A stretch of DNA of 64,000 nt, taken from positions 38,474 to 102,473 of the IMG/VR virus record IMGVR_UViG_3300030110_004345, one strand, 5' to 3'. This DNA comes from a virus. Under the pieces are notes generated by a model. The model made no database searches. It had not been told where the DNA came from and saw nothing but the letters and a program-made list of their open reading frames with translations. The translations under genes were made by a program, and so were the position numbers. Shown here in pieces: positions 7,395-14,501 of the stretch (its first letter is position 1; every line of letters starts with the position of its first letter).

Positions 7395-8753
7395 TTATTT
7401 GTTCATATTTCTAAAGACTTCTCGGGCTTTGGAGAACTCTTTTTGTTGTTGTTTTGCTAATTGTTGTTGTTGTAATTTTACAACGTCATCTCTTTCTAGA
7501 ACTTTAATAGACACACTTGATGTATCCATAAACGCGGAAAACACAATTCCATCAGGACCATTTCTGTTTTTGGCGACAAAAATACGCGCAATATTAGCAT
7601 TTCTATCCTTGATAGTTCTGGATAGACTAATAATAAAATCTGCAACAAAGCACTTGTTAAATGCTTCCGAGATTGACTCCATTGTGATTACTTCTTCGTT
7701 TAGACCCTTTCGGTTGGTTTGTGAGGCGGTTACTATAGGGCAACCAAACTCTTGTCCAAGTCCGCGTAGCTCTTCATAAATAGATTCTAATTCATGTCTT
7801 TTCTCAGAATTTTTACGAACTATTGAACTTTTTAGCAAATCGCCGTAGTCAACAACGATCATATCGATTTCCATTTCTGTTTGTCTGATCTTTTCCAAAT
7901 GGGTTTTAAGAGTTATAGTAGAAGCAGACTTAGTTGGAAACTCTTTTACAATAAGTTGCCCATCAATATCTTTGATTACGTCATAAACTTCATCTTTTTG
8001 ATTTATAAGCTCATCTAACGGAATCCCAGTAAGACAGGCATCATAACGTTGAGCAACGGACGTATCGGCAAGTTCTAGTGTAAAATGGACAACATTTTTA
8101 CCTTGTTTTAGGGCTTGTGCTCCAAGATGAACGAGAACGTGAGATTTTCCGGCTCCTGTTGGGGCAACTACAACTACAAGTTCGCCTTGACCTAAACCGC
8201 CCTTTGTTATCTTGTCTATTTTTGTCCAGCCAGTTGTTACTGGATTGCGGGCTCGTTCGATAAACCGAGCCTCAAAATCTTTAATATAATCATAGCCATG
8301 ATCATTACTTATGCCTAAACGTAGGGCATCAGCTATTAATTTTTCTATTTCCTCAAACGAACATTTGTTCAGAAGCGGCACAGACTTCATCATCGCCTTT
8401 TTAAGAACTTGTTTTCTGCAGAAGTCTACAGACTTTGATATTATATATTCTGTATCTTGTATCTCTGGAAAAGCCTGAACTTTTACAAAATAGTCCATGA
8501 CTTGTTTTTTAATTATTTCGTTTTCTTCTCCTAGTTCTGTATTTAGAACTGAGTTAAGTGTATCGTTTGTTGGGTGAATACCATATTCTTTTTTATAATT
8601 AAAAAGTTTGTCGGTAAAAACTTGAAGATATTTTAGCTCCAGATATTTAACATCTAATACTTCTTGCATCTGGTCGCAATACGATCGATCGTAAAGCATA
8701 AGCTTACACATATTTTCTTGGAAACTCTTTCCAAAAATTCCTAAACTGTCCAT
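7395..8753 (-). CDS. Replicative DNA helicase, DnaB/gp41 family
   Basis: 452 residues. The C-terminal RecA-like motor shows Walker A (VVVVAPTGAGKS, ending near residue 204), an H1a-type FTLELAD segment, Walker B (IDMIVVDYGDLL near residue 295) and an H3-type IVTASQTNR. The N-terminal 150 residues are helical, matching the primase-interacting domain of DnaB/gp41. It should unwind the fork 5' to 3' as a hexamer with the separate DnaG-type primase at 53-54 kb. The C terminus is rich in Gln/Lys (QQQQLAKQQQ). A good sigma70-like promoter precedes it, so it heads a transcript that includes nrdJ. Confidence 0.92.
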   Translation of the reverse strand: MDSLGIFGKSFQENMCKLMLYDRSYCDQMQEVLDVKYLELKYLQVFTDKLFNYKKEYGIHPTNDTLNSVLNTELGEENEIIKKQVMDYFVKVQAFPEIQDTEYIISKSVDFCRKQVLKKAMMKSVPLLNKCSFEEIEKLIADALRLGISNDHGYDYIKDFEARFIERARNPVTTGWTKIDKITKGGLGQGELVVVVAPTGAGKSHVLVHLGAQALKQGKNVVHFTLELADTSVAQRYDACLTGIPLDELINQKDEVYDVIKDIDGQLIVKEFPTKSASTITLKTHLEKIRQTEMEIDMIVVDYGDLLKSSIVRKNSEKRHELESIYEELRGLGQEFGCPIVTASQTNRKGLNEEVITMESISEAFNKCFVADFIISLSRTIKDRNANIARIFVAKNRNGPDGIVFSAFMDTSSVSIKVLERDDVVKLQQQQLAKQQQKEFSKAREVFRNMNK

Positions 8754-8779
8754 TAATTCCTCGCTGACTTGTGGATATA

Positions 8780-8808
8780 AATATAACCTTTATGGTTTGA
8801 AAAGTCAA
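8780..8808 (-). promoter_or_regulatory. Sigma70-like promoter of helicase/nrdJ
   Basis: On the minus strand TTGACT (8808-8803), a 17-base spacer and TATATT (8785-8780). It lies 27 bases before the helicase ATG, leaving room for the GAGG ribosome site. Confidence 0.6.
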
Positions 8809-8858
8809 GTTGAATATCAACTATTTTATAAGTGGTGAATGTTAAAGGATAAAAAAAC

Positions 8859-9020
8859 TTAGCGTCTCAGTCTGCGCTTTTTTTTCTTTTTCTTTTTACC
8901 TTTTGAAGATTCGGAAGTCTCTGAAATACTTGAGGATTCGCTAAAATCAACTGGTTGAACAAAAGCGCTAGTGAGCAAGATATACAGTAATAAACCTAAA
9001 CCGTATAAAAAATTACGCAC
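8859..9020 (-). CDS. 53-residue exported/membrane peptide with poly-lysine tail
   Basis: A short gene with a GTG start directly behind AGGAGG, one of the best ribosome sites in the window. The product starts MRNFLYGLGLLLYILLTSAF, a signal peptide or membrane anchor. A Ser/Glu-rich linker (about residues 26-39) follows, then a run of seven lysines and an Arg-rich end (KKKKKKKRRLRR). No family is recognised. The strongly basic tail could bind cell-wall polymer, membrane lipid or nucleic acid. A TTGACA promoter precedes it. Its last codons can form a weak four-base-pair hairpin followed by seven T on the minus strand, a possible poor terminator. Confidence 0.6.
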   Translation of the reverse strand: MRNFLYGLGLLLYILLTSAFVQPVDFSESSSISETSESSKGKKKKKKKRRLRR

Positions 9021-9049
9021 CACTGCCTCCTGTGTTATACAGTAACTAT

Positions 9050-9078
9050 AATTTAACTTAATCTAAAAGCAATGTCAA
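9050..9078 (-). promoter_or_regulatory. Sigma70-like promoter of the 53-residue gene
   Basis: On the minus strand TTGACA (9078-9073), a 17-base spacer and TAAATT (9055-9050). The -10 is imperfect, but the spacing is the same as in the other three candidates. It starts in the gap after the secreted-protein gene and precedes the GTG at 9020 by 29 bases. Confidence 0.5.
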
Positions 9079-9085
9079 GAGCAAT

Positions 9086-9322
9086 TTATTTAAATATTTT
9101 TTCTTTTGATGTAAGAAACATTTTAGGTAGAAAGGATTTCTTTAAACTCAACAACCTATCAAACTTTGCTCTATTTCTAGAATTGACATATTGACCCGTT
9201 GGTTTTTTAATTTCACCATCGATCATTTGATCTCCGAAATCATAGAACTTTGATTTTTTTGGGGGTGCCGCTGTCGCAGCAAAAGATAAGATTAGTAACG
9301 TGATAATAAGTATTTTTTTCAA
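9086..9322 (-). CDS. Small secreted protein, CglF-like motif
   Basis: 78 residues from a TTG start at 9322 chosen because GGGAG lies seven bases upstream and the product then begins with a clean signal peptide (MKKILIITLLILSFAATAA). An in-frame ATG at 9358 would add 12 residues but falls inside a repeated hairpin. The mature part reads FYDFGDQMIDGEIKKPTGQY, then SRNRAKFDRLLSLKKSFLP. From memory this resembles short exported proteins of Myxococcota and Bdellovibrionota annotated near gliding-motility loci (CglF-like: D-F-x-D-x-x-I-x-G-E-x-x-x-P-x-G-x-Y). The family call is tentative, but it hints at the host lineage. It lies between the HExxH protein and the poly-lysine peptide. Confidence 0.6.
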   Translation of the reverse strand: MKKILIITLLILSFAATAAPPKKSKFYDFGDQMIDGEIKKPTGQYVNSRNRAKFDRLLSLKKSFLPKMFLTSKEKIFK

Positions 9323-9335
9323 TAGTATAACTCCC

Positions 9336-9367
9336 ATAAGGGGTGCGGAAATGATCACACCCGTTAT
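9336..9367 (-). promoter_or_regulatory. Repeated GGGTG-TGAT...CACCC hairpin, copy 1
   Basis: The minus strand carries ATAA-C-GGGTG, loop TGATCATTTCCG, CACCC-C-TTAT: a five-base-pair GC-rich stem extended by four A-T pairs across one C-C mismatch. The core (GGGTG then TGAT, closing CACCC) recurs twice at 46.7 kb. Here it ends just before the GGGAG ribosome site of the secreted-protein gene, a position suited to translational control. Confidence 0.5.
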
Positions 9368-9385
9368 AGGTAATTATGTTGGTTA

Positions 9386-9763
9386 TTAACTTTGACGACT
9401 GAACAGGCTTTTTACATAACTTGTCCATGCCCAAAACTTTCTTTCTTCTAGGTAGTCTGGGTCTAGGTCGTTTGCGTAAGCTTCCACCTCAAATGGGTTT
9501 CCGTAATACGCCGCTTTCCAACTTCCCTTTGTGAAACGACCAATAACATAAAATAAACCATACAATATCCATTGAAGGACAAACAACATTTCTAATTGTT
9601 GTAAGAAGTGGATAGTTTCATGAGTTATTGTTTTCTCGCTTAACTGTCCACGGCAAACAACAAATGGTCCAGCAGAAAACGCCCATACGTCAATAGGAGC
9701 AATCTTTGATAGCCAAGATGGTAGTTTGCTATTTTCAATAAAAATTGGTTTTAAGTTCTTCAT
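9386..9763 (-). CDS. HExxH putative zinc metalloprotease-like protein
   Basis: 125 residues. ITHETIHFLQQ contains H48-E-T-I-H52, the zinc-binding HExxH helix, and NPFEVEAYAND about 40 residues later supplies a Glu as third ligand, as in gluzincin peptidases. Between them lies a hydrophobic stretch (about 59-75, MLFVLQWILYGLFYVIG) that may be a membrane segment. This is a minimal peptidase-like domain, possibly acting on a membrane or envelope substrate. It overlaps the exonuclease gene by four bases and precedes the secreted-protein gene. Activity cannot be inferred from the motif alone. Confidence 0.6.
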   Translation of the reverse strand: MKNLKPIFIENSKLPSWLSKIAPIDVWAFSAGPFVVCRGQLSEKTITHETIHFLQQLEMLFVLQWILYGLFYVIGRFTKGSWKAAYYGNPFEVEAYANDLDPDYLEERKFWAWTSYVKSLFSRQS

Positions 9764-10734
9764 TTATTAAGTTCCTTTTTATCCCTTTGGATTCTTGCGA
9801 AACTTTCAAACATAGCACTCCAACTGATCTCATTGATCCCATCCTCTAACATCATTTTATACGTTTGAGTTTTATTGAAGGTGTGTTCGAAGTTGTCAAT
9901 AATCCATTCGATGCTCTGTTTAGTCTGCGCCGAAAGGCTTGGGCTATACAGTTGCATCAGGTTATAATTAGACTGAATAAGTGGTTTATTCTCTTTTATA
10001 GAGGTGAACGCTTTAGCATTACTTTCTTGATTTTCACAGAACTCTATCAAATCATTGACATAAACATCCTCTTCTTTTTCGAAGAAAGGGAAGCGTTTAG
10101 CAACTGTTTTCAGTCCAATACCGGGAACTCCATCTAGATTATCGGATTTATCTCCAACAATAGCACGAGCAAGGGCAAAATTGTTTGGATGTATGCCGTG
10201 CTCTTCTATTATACTATTTTGTGTTAAAAGCTTTTTCTGCACAGGGCGATATAAAATAGTATTTTGATCAAGCAACTGATAAAAATCTTTATCGCTTGAG
10301 ACAATTACCTTTTGATCGTCGCGGAAACAGCTATAACGACACAAGTAAGAGATAATATCATCTGCTTCAACTTCATCTGCGATTAGCTGCATAACTGGGA
10401 AGTTATTTAAATACTCACAGATCCTTTCTTGTTGCCAGATTTTATTTTCTTTTTCTTGATCCTCAGTTAAAACCTTAAAGTTGCGGTTGAGACGAATAGG
10501 TGCTCTACCTTCTTTATAGTTTTTATTTTGCTGCTTCCGCTTGCGACTGCCGCCGCGACCATCCCAACAAACAACCACCTGTGTAGGCTTCATTTCTCGG
10601 CAAAGCTTTTGAAGAGATTTAAGAAAGCCAGTTGTTCCCCCAATGGGCTGACCTTCTTTAGAAAGCTGTGGAACTACAATGTAACTTCGTAGAAACATAT
10701 TTAGTCCATCTATAATGATTACTCGCTCGCTCAT
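9760..10734 (-). CDS. 5'-3' exonuclease / flap endonuclease (T4 RNase H-like)
   Basis: 324 residues. Removes RNA primers and 5' flaps during lagging-strand synthesis. The acidic metal-site motifs are visible: IIIDGLNMFLRS at the N terminus, VVVCWDGRGG near residue 56, IADEVEADDIISYL near 118 and VIVSSDKDFYQLL near 142. IVGDKSDNLDGVPGIGLKTV then gives the helix-3-turn-helix DNA-binding element. Length and layout match the FEN family (T4 rnh is 305 residues). The family A polymerase at 14.5 kb lacks this domain, so the gene supplies the missing activity in trans. It is followed four bases later by an overlapping HExxH gene. Confidence 0.9.
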   Translation of the reverse strand: MSERVIIIDGLNMFLRSYIVVPQLSKEGQPIGGTTGFLKSLQKLCREMKPTQVVVCWDGRGGSRKRKQQNKNYKEGRAPIRLNRNFKVLTEDQEKENKIWQQERICEYLNNFPVMQLIADEVEADDIISYLCRYSCFRDDQKVIVSSDKDFYQLLDQNTILYRPVQKKLLTQNSIIEEHGIHPNNFALARAIVGDKSDNLDGVPGIGLKTVAKRFPFFEKEEDVYVNDLIEFCENQESNAKAFTSIKENKPLIQSNYNLMQLYSPSLSAQTKQSIEWIIDNFEHTFNKTQTYKMMLEDGINEISWSAMFESFARIQRDKKELNK

Positions 10735-10742
10735 ATTCTACC

Positions 10743-11855
10743 TTACGCAGTTTCCTCGTAGAACTCAGTAGCATCACCAGTTCGTTTATCAAACTTGCGA
10801 ACAACTTCTTCATCCATTATTTCAAGAACTCGTGCTTTAAATTTATCATCTTGAAGCTTGTCAATCCAACGTGCAGACTGAAACTTTTCGCTTGTGCCGT
10901 CTTCGAACTTAAGCTCATACCAAGCTCCGGCGCGATCTAAGTGTTCGGATCCTTGGATAGCATCAAACCAACTTTCTTCGTCAGCAACACCGACTTGATC
11001 ACCCCAAAGGATTTGAAACTTACATTGTCGTCCTTGTGAACCAAAACGAGACTTCTCTAGCTTAACCTTGACAGTGTTGCCAATACGATAGCCTTTGTCG
11101 TCAGTTACAAAAGAAGCTTTTGCTTTTGGTCTAGTCAACCATACCCGCAATGAATAAGAATAAATCATTGCCTTGCCACCCGGTGTTACATAAGGTGTAG
11201 TAAGTGTTTCCGATGGTGATCTAGTAATATTTGTCTTAAGCTGATTCAGCACTAGAAATGTCGATTGACTATTCGCGATAGGAACAGTTAACTTAGACAT
11301 ACCCTTTGCTAAAATTCGTGCTTTTACAGCCATACTAGACTGTGGATTGAAGTCACCCTCAACATCAGAGATAGAAGGAGTAAGAGCCAAACTATCCCAG
11401 ATAAAAAGAAACTGACTATCTGTAGAAGAAAGTAGTTCCTCCATTGTCTCCAAAACAAACTCTACCGAGGTTGCTTGGACATATAAAATCTTTGATGGAT
11501 CACACCCCGCTTTCTCTAAGAAGCTGAAGTCTAATGAAGACTCTGAATCAAAGTAAACAACATCAATGCCCATGTCTTGAGCGTTGCCTGCTATTTGTGC
11601 AGCCATATAAGACTTGCCACTTGCTTCTAGTCCAGCTATCTCTGAAACTTTGCCCACTGGAATACCAGCCAGCTTACCACGGCAGATAATACTATCGAGC
11701 CATCTTGATCCAGTTGGAATCCATTGTTTTACCGTTGTTGGATTGTTTGGATCTGCTAGATCCACAGAAACTTCTTGTCCTGCTTTTTTATTTATTAGTT
11801 TTCTCATCTGGTCCATCGATAGACGACCAGCGGATTTCTTTTTAGCCAATCTCAT
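10743..11855 (-). CDS. uvsX: RecA/UvsX recombinase
   Basis: Forms filaments on ssDNA and promotes strand exchange, needed for recombination-dependent replication. Walker A is EIAGLEASGKS, Walker B is QFLFIWDSLAL and the L2-side NSQSTFLVLNQL segment is present. The frame is open back to 11918, but I chose the ATG at 11855 (MRLAKKKSAG) because GAGGAGG lies directly upstream. This overlaps the preceding small gene by 14 bases. Length is about 370 residues, near T4 UvsX (391). Neighbours are the exonuclease and, upstream, the SSB. Confidence 0.9.
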   Translation of the reverse strand: MRLAKKKSAGRLSMDQMRKLINKKAGQEVSVDLADPNNPTTVKQWIPTGSRWLDSIICRGKLAGIPVGKVSEIAGLEASGKSYMAAQIAGNAQDMGIDVVYFDSESSLDFSFLEKAGCDPSKILYVQATSVEFVLETMEELLSSTDSQFLFIWDSLALTPSISDVEGDFNPQSSMAVKARILAKGMSKLTVPIANSQSTFLVLNQLKTNITRSPSETLTTPYVTPGGKAMIYSYSLRVWLTRPKAKASFVTDDKGYRIGNTVKVKLEKSRFGSQGRQCKFQILWGDQVGVADEESWFDAIQGSEHLDRAGAWYELKFEDGTSEKFQSARWIDKLQDDKFKARVLEIMDEEVVRKFDKRTGDATEFYEETA

Positions 11856-12168
11856 GTTCCTCCTCTGTTTGATCACTTCTATCTGGTCTAAAGGCATATA
11901 TAGGACCACGATAGCCACGTTTATCTATCTTCATAGAAACATTGTCTCCAAAGTCTCTGACCTCTAAAATATAATCTTTAGATCGTTGGATTAGATTTGA
12001 AACATCGCTGTTATCAGACCAAAACCAAGCAAATCCTTCTCTAATATCTTGCTTTGAGGCATATGCCGAGGACTCACTATTTGGACCCCCACCAAGACCT
12101 TTGTATCTGCTTGCTAGCTCCCGTAGAGCGTCCTCGAAACCATCGTCTCCTTTTTTCCATTTTTTCAC
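11842..12168 (-). CDS. Hypothetical protein, GTG start
   Basis: 108 residues with no recognised family. It starts with GTG behind AGGAGAAA. The N terminus is basic (KKWKKGDDG), the middle is Gly/Ser-rich (LGGGPNSESSAY), and the end carries basic YRGPIYAFRPDR followed by an acidic tail. It overlaps the uvsX start by 14 bases, so translation is coupled. Position between the SSB and UvsX suggests a recombination accessory role (the place of a UvsY-type mediator), but no sequence similarity to UvsY is evident. Confidence 0.65.
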   Translation of the reverse strand: MKKWKKGDDGFEDALRELASRYKGLGGGPNSESSAYASKQDIREGFAWFWSDNSDVSNLIQRSKDYILEVRDFGDNVSMKIDKRGYRGPIYAFRPDRSDQTEEEHEIG

Positions 12169-12178
12169 AGTATTTCTC

Positions 12179-12466
12179 CTAAAAAATATAAGTTGATTGT
12201 GTTTTCTTTTCTTGTGTTTGTTTTTTTATCAACCCAAACTTGTCTTCCATATTTTCGTAATCGTCATAGAGATCGCTTGGTGTTGCTTTAATGTTCATTT
12301 TTATTGTTTTATATTTGGTTTTTTTATCTGTGATTTCATATTTGAAGTGACCCATAAAGCCGCCGTAAACTCTGACACGACCGCACTCACACTCTCTTAG
12401 GTCATCTGTTGCTCTTGAATAGACAGTTGTATTACACTCTTCGCAATGAATCGCTCTTACTAGCAA
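12179..12466 (-). CDS. Small zinc-ribbon protein, TTG start
   Basis: 95 residues from a TTG at 12466 behind AAGGAAGGA. A longer in-frame start at 12520 would translate the SSB terminator hairpin and is therefore unlikely. The N terminus holds CEEC (about residues 7-10) and CEC about 18 residues later, a probable zinc ribbon. A basic beta-rich core (GHFKYEITDKKTKYKTIKM) and a charged tail follow. It lies immediately after the SSB terminator, so it is either read through or started by an unseen promoter. No family name is assigned. Confidence 0.6.
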   Translation of the reverse strand: MLVRAIHCEECNTTVYSRATDDLRECECGRVRVYGGFMGHFKYEITDKKTKYKTIKMNIKATPSDLYDDYENMEDKFGLIKKQTQEKKTQSTYIF

Positions 12467-12493
12467 TTTTGTCCTTCCTTTCGTGATAAAAAT

Positions 12494-12516
12494 AAAAAAG
12501 GGGGGACAAGCCCCCC
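12494..12516 (-). terminator. Intrinsic terminator after the SSB gene
   Basis: On the minus strand GGGGGG, loop CTTGT, CCCCCC, then TTTTTT and further T/A. It lies six bases after the SSB stop codon. Confidence 0.85.
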
Positions 12517-12522
12517 ACAAGA

Positions 12523-13266
12523 TTAGCTACCTAGTAGCTCAGAGAATGCCTTGTCGACATCCGAAACCGATCCAGCAGTGGATACTGCTGATTGATTGGC
12601 GACTGTCTCGTCAACAGTGTTGAGGAAACGGTCAAGAATGTCTGTAACCTGTGTTGTGGTTCGACGAGCATCTGAAAAGACCTCATCAAAATCAGGCACG
12701 GATTCCATGAGAGTTCGCGCTTGTGTCTCATCTTCGTGAAGAAGAGAAGACTTACGCCGAGGAGTAATCTTGGTCTCAGGGAAAGATGCCCCTGCTGGCT
12801 TTGAGTAGCCAATCACCAAGTCAGTTCCCTCTGACGGGTCTGTGATATCGCCATACTCTGGGTTAAGAACAAGACCAAGTAGAGTTTCATAAGCACGCTT
12901 ACCAAATCCCCAAACCTTTACGCCTTCTTCCTCTTGTCCTCGGACAAGAACTGGAGCAAAGAAACGTTGCTTCGCACCTAGCTTACGTGCTACACGCTTG
13001 GACTCTTCAGAGCCTTCACGCCATAGGGCACGCACATAGTCATCGAGTGGGCAGTCCTCACCAAAGTTACGCTTTGGCGAAAGAAATCCAGGCTCACCCG
13101 CTACGTCATAGTGAAACCAAAAGTCTCGGAAGGGGTCGCCGTCCGATGGAGCTACCAAACGAATAGTTTGTTCACCCTCTTGTGGTTTCCAAAAGTTGTT
13201 CTTCTTATTTCCGTTTCCTTGTAGCGCCTCTAGACGAGCACGCATCTTCTCCATATTAATTCCCAT
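12523..13266 (-). CDS. Single-stranded DNA-binding protein, gp32-like
   Basis: 247 residues. The layout follows T4 gp32: a basic N terminus (MEKMRARLEAL, GNKKNNFWKP), an OB-type core with EQTIRLVAPSDGDPFRDFWFHYDV and ARKLGAKQRFFAPVLVRG, and a Ser/Thr/Val-rich tail. T4 gp32 binds zinc through one His and three Cys; here only one Cys (GEDCPLDDY) is present in that region, so the zinc site is lost. The acidic C terminus that recruits partners in T4 is only mildly acidic here. An intrinsic terminator follows directly, consistent with high expression. Confidence 0.85.
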   Translation of the reverse strand: MGINMEKMRARLEALQGNGNKKNNFWKPQEGEQTIRLVAPSDGDPFRDFWFHYDVAGEPGFLSPKRNFGEDCPLDDYVRALWREGSEESKRVARKLGAKQRFFAPVLVRGQEEEGVKVWGFGKRAYETLLGLVLNPEYGDITDPSEGTDLVIGYSKPAGASFPETKITPRRKSSLLHEDETQARTLMESVPDFDEVFSDARRTTTQVTDILDRFLNTVDETVANQSAVSTAGSVSDVDKAFSELLGS

Positions 13267-13305
13267 AATTATTTTCTCCTTAGTTAAAGTCAGTGCGTTG
13301 ATCTT

Positions 13306-14154
13306 TCACACTGCTAGTTGTTGTATTAAAGTGCTGCTTTTTTCGCAGTAAGCTATAAGCTCATTATAATCAGTTGAGTGAACTGAGTAAGTAGTTTTCA
13401 TTTTTTCGTGTTCTATATTTGATTTTAGGTTTCCACGAATAACCTCCATAAGATTAGGATCTTCTTCTAGTTGTTTTTTCGGAACTCCATAATAATAACT
13501 TTTTTCTCTTGGAATGTCAAGCTCAAAAAACATATTTTCTTGATTATTTTCTGGATTGAGTAAGCCAAAGGTGGATACACGAGCAGTATCAATACGCTTT
13601 GTTTGCGTGGTCATTACTGGTTGTGTATTTTGAAAAACATTTAACATGTGATATGTTGTTGCCACCAAGTTATTCATTGAGTCCCACAACTTCATTATTG
13701 GAACAGGACCCATTATACCAGATAATTTAGAATTGTCAACTAAAAAAACACGGTCTAGTAATCCTGATCGGGCATATTCTTGAAAGACGTTGAAAAGTAA
13801 GTTGTTTTGTAGAAGTTTTTCACCCGCAAGGTCGTCTCTCTGTGGGAGGATATACACTACTTGTATGTTTGTTTTCTTGTGTATCTTTTGTAAAATCTTC
13901 AGGGAAGCACCAGAAACAGCACCACAACTTGTGATAAATAAAGTTTCGGACATCACCCCCTCTAAGAAGTTATTAATACCTTTCGGTAGATTATTTTTTT
14001 CATAAAGTTCGGGACTGTCCTGATGCTTAAGACCAAATGTTGTTTTGGTCTTTTTTAGACCTACATCTATTTTTTTTATTTGATATTGTGGGTATTGTGA
14101 CAGATGATCTGCTATGTTGCAGCCTGCTTTACCCAAACCTATGACGGTTTGCAT
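13306..14154 (-). CDS. FtsZ/tubulin-superfamily-like GTPase, divergent
   Basis: 282 residues. Landmarks of the FtsZ/tubulin nucleotide domain appear in order: VIGLGKAGCN at 4-13 (the FtsZ T1 loop GxGxxGxN), LFITSCGAVSGA at 72-83 (position of the T4 loop, where FtsZ has F-I-T-A-G-x-G-G-G-T-G-T-G), QVVYILPQRDDLAGE at 98-112 (FtsZ V-x-x-V-x-x-P-F-x-x-E-G) and LDRVFLVDNSKL at 133-144 (FtsZ D-x-x-I-V-I-P-N-x-x-L). The T4 glycine signature is degenerate, so GTP binding may be altered. The C-terminal third could be the second domain. It lies between the SSB and DNA polymerase genes. PhuZ of nucleus-forming phages is a precedent for phage tubulins, but this one is shorter and does not look close to it. 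Confidence 0.5.
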   Translation of the reverse strand: MQTVIGLGKAGCNIADHLSQYPQYQIKKIDVGLKKTKTTFGLKHQDSPELYEKNNLPKGINNFLEGVMSETLFITSCGAVSGASLKILQKIHKKTNIQVVYILPQRDDLAGEKLLQNNLLFNVFQEYARSGLLDRVFLVDNSKLSGIMGPVPIMKLWDSMNNLVATTYHMLNVFQNTQPVMTTQTKRIDTARVSTFGLLNPENNQENMFFELDIPREKSYYYGVPKKQLEEDPNLMEVIRGNLKSNIEHEKMKTTYSVHSTDYNELIAYCEKSSTLIQQLAV

Positions 14155-14177
14155 TTATTCCTCTTTTAAGCTATTTT

Positions 14178-14492
14178 TTATTTATCAACAGGTAATGTTT
14201 CCTCTAGTTCTTTTAATTTTGTATCAAAGATATTCGGAATAGTTTCAGAAATGTTAAAGTAGCTAATGATATCTAAAAGTCTTTCAACATAAGGCAGTTC
14301 TCTATCGTTTATACGTTCCATACCAGACACCGCCATCGTTCTCATCCTTCTTTTTATTTCGTTTTTAGTTTTTATTTCGTCTCGACTTGGGTTTTCTTTG
14401 TCTTCGTCTGGCTTTGGATCTTGCTCGTTATTTGTTAGATTTTCTATTTCTTCTAAAATAATTTTTTTTAATTCTTTTTGTGTAAGCTGCAT
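14178..14492 (-). CDS. Hypothetical protein with QLxxIIxEE-type N terminus
   Basis: 104 residues from the second of two close ATGs (14492, with GAGGG six bases upstream; the other ATG is at 14498). It starts MQLTQKELKKIILEEIENL, a short amphipathic motif that recurs in two head-region proteins of this phage (35578-36000 and 36002-36946). A charged linker rich in Asp/Glu/Lys/Pro follows, then a helical C terminus with LPYVERLLDIISYFNI. No family is recognised. It lies between polymerase and the FtsZ-like gene. Confidence 0.65.
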   Translation of the reverse strand: MQLTQKELKKIILEEIENLTNNEQDPKPDEDKENPSRDEIKTKNEIKRRMRTMAVSGMERINDRELPYVERLLDIISYFNISETIPNIFDTKLKELEETLPVDK

Positions 14493-14501
14493 ATGCATCC
14501 C

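Noticed and set aside
12467-12520. N-terminal extension MWGACPPFF of the small zinc-ribbon protein
   Set aside because: It would be encoded by the SSB terminator hairpin and T run; the TTG at 12466 has its own ribosome site.
13735-13745. TTGACA-like sequence inside the FtsZ-like gene
   Set aside because: No matching -10 was noticed at a suitable distance and it lies within coding sequence.
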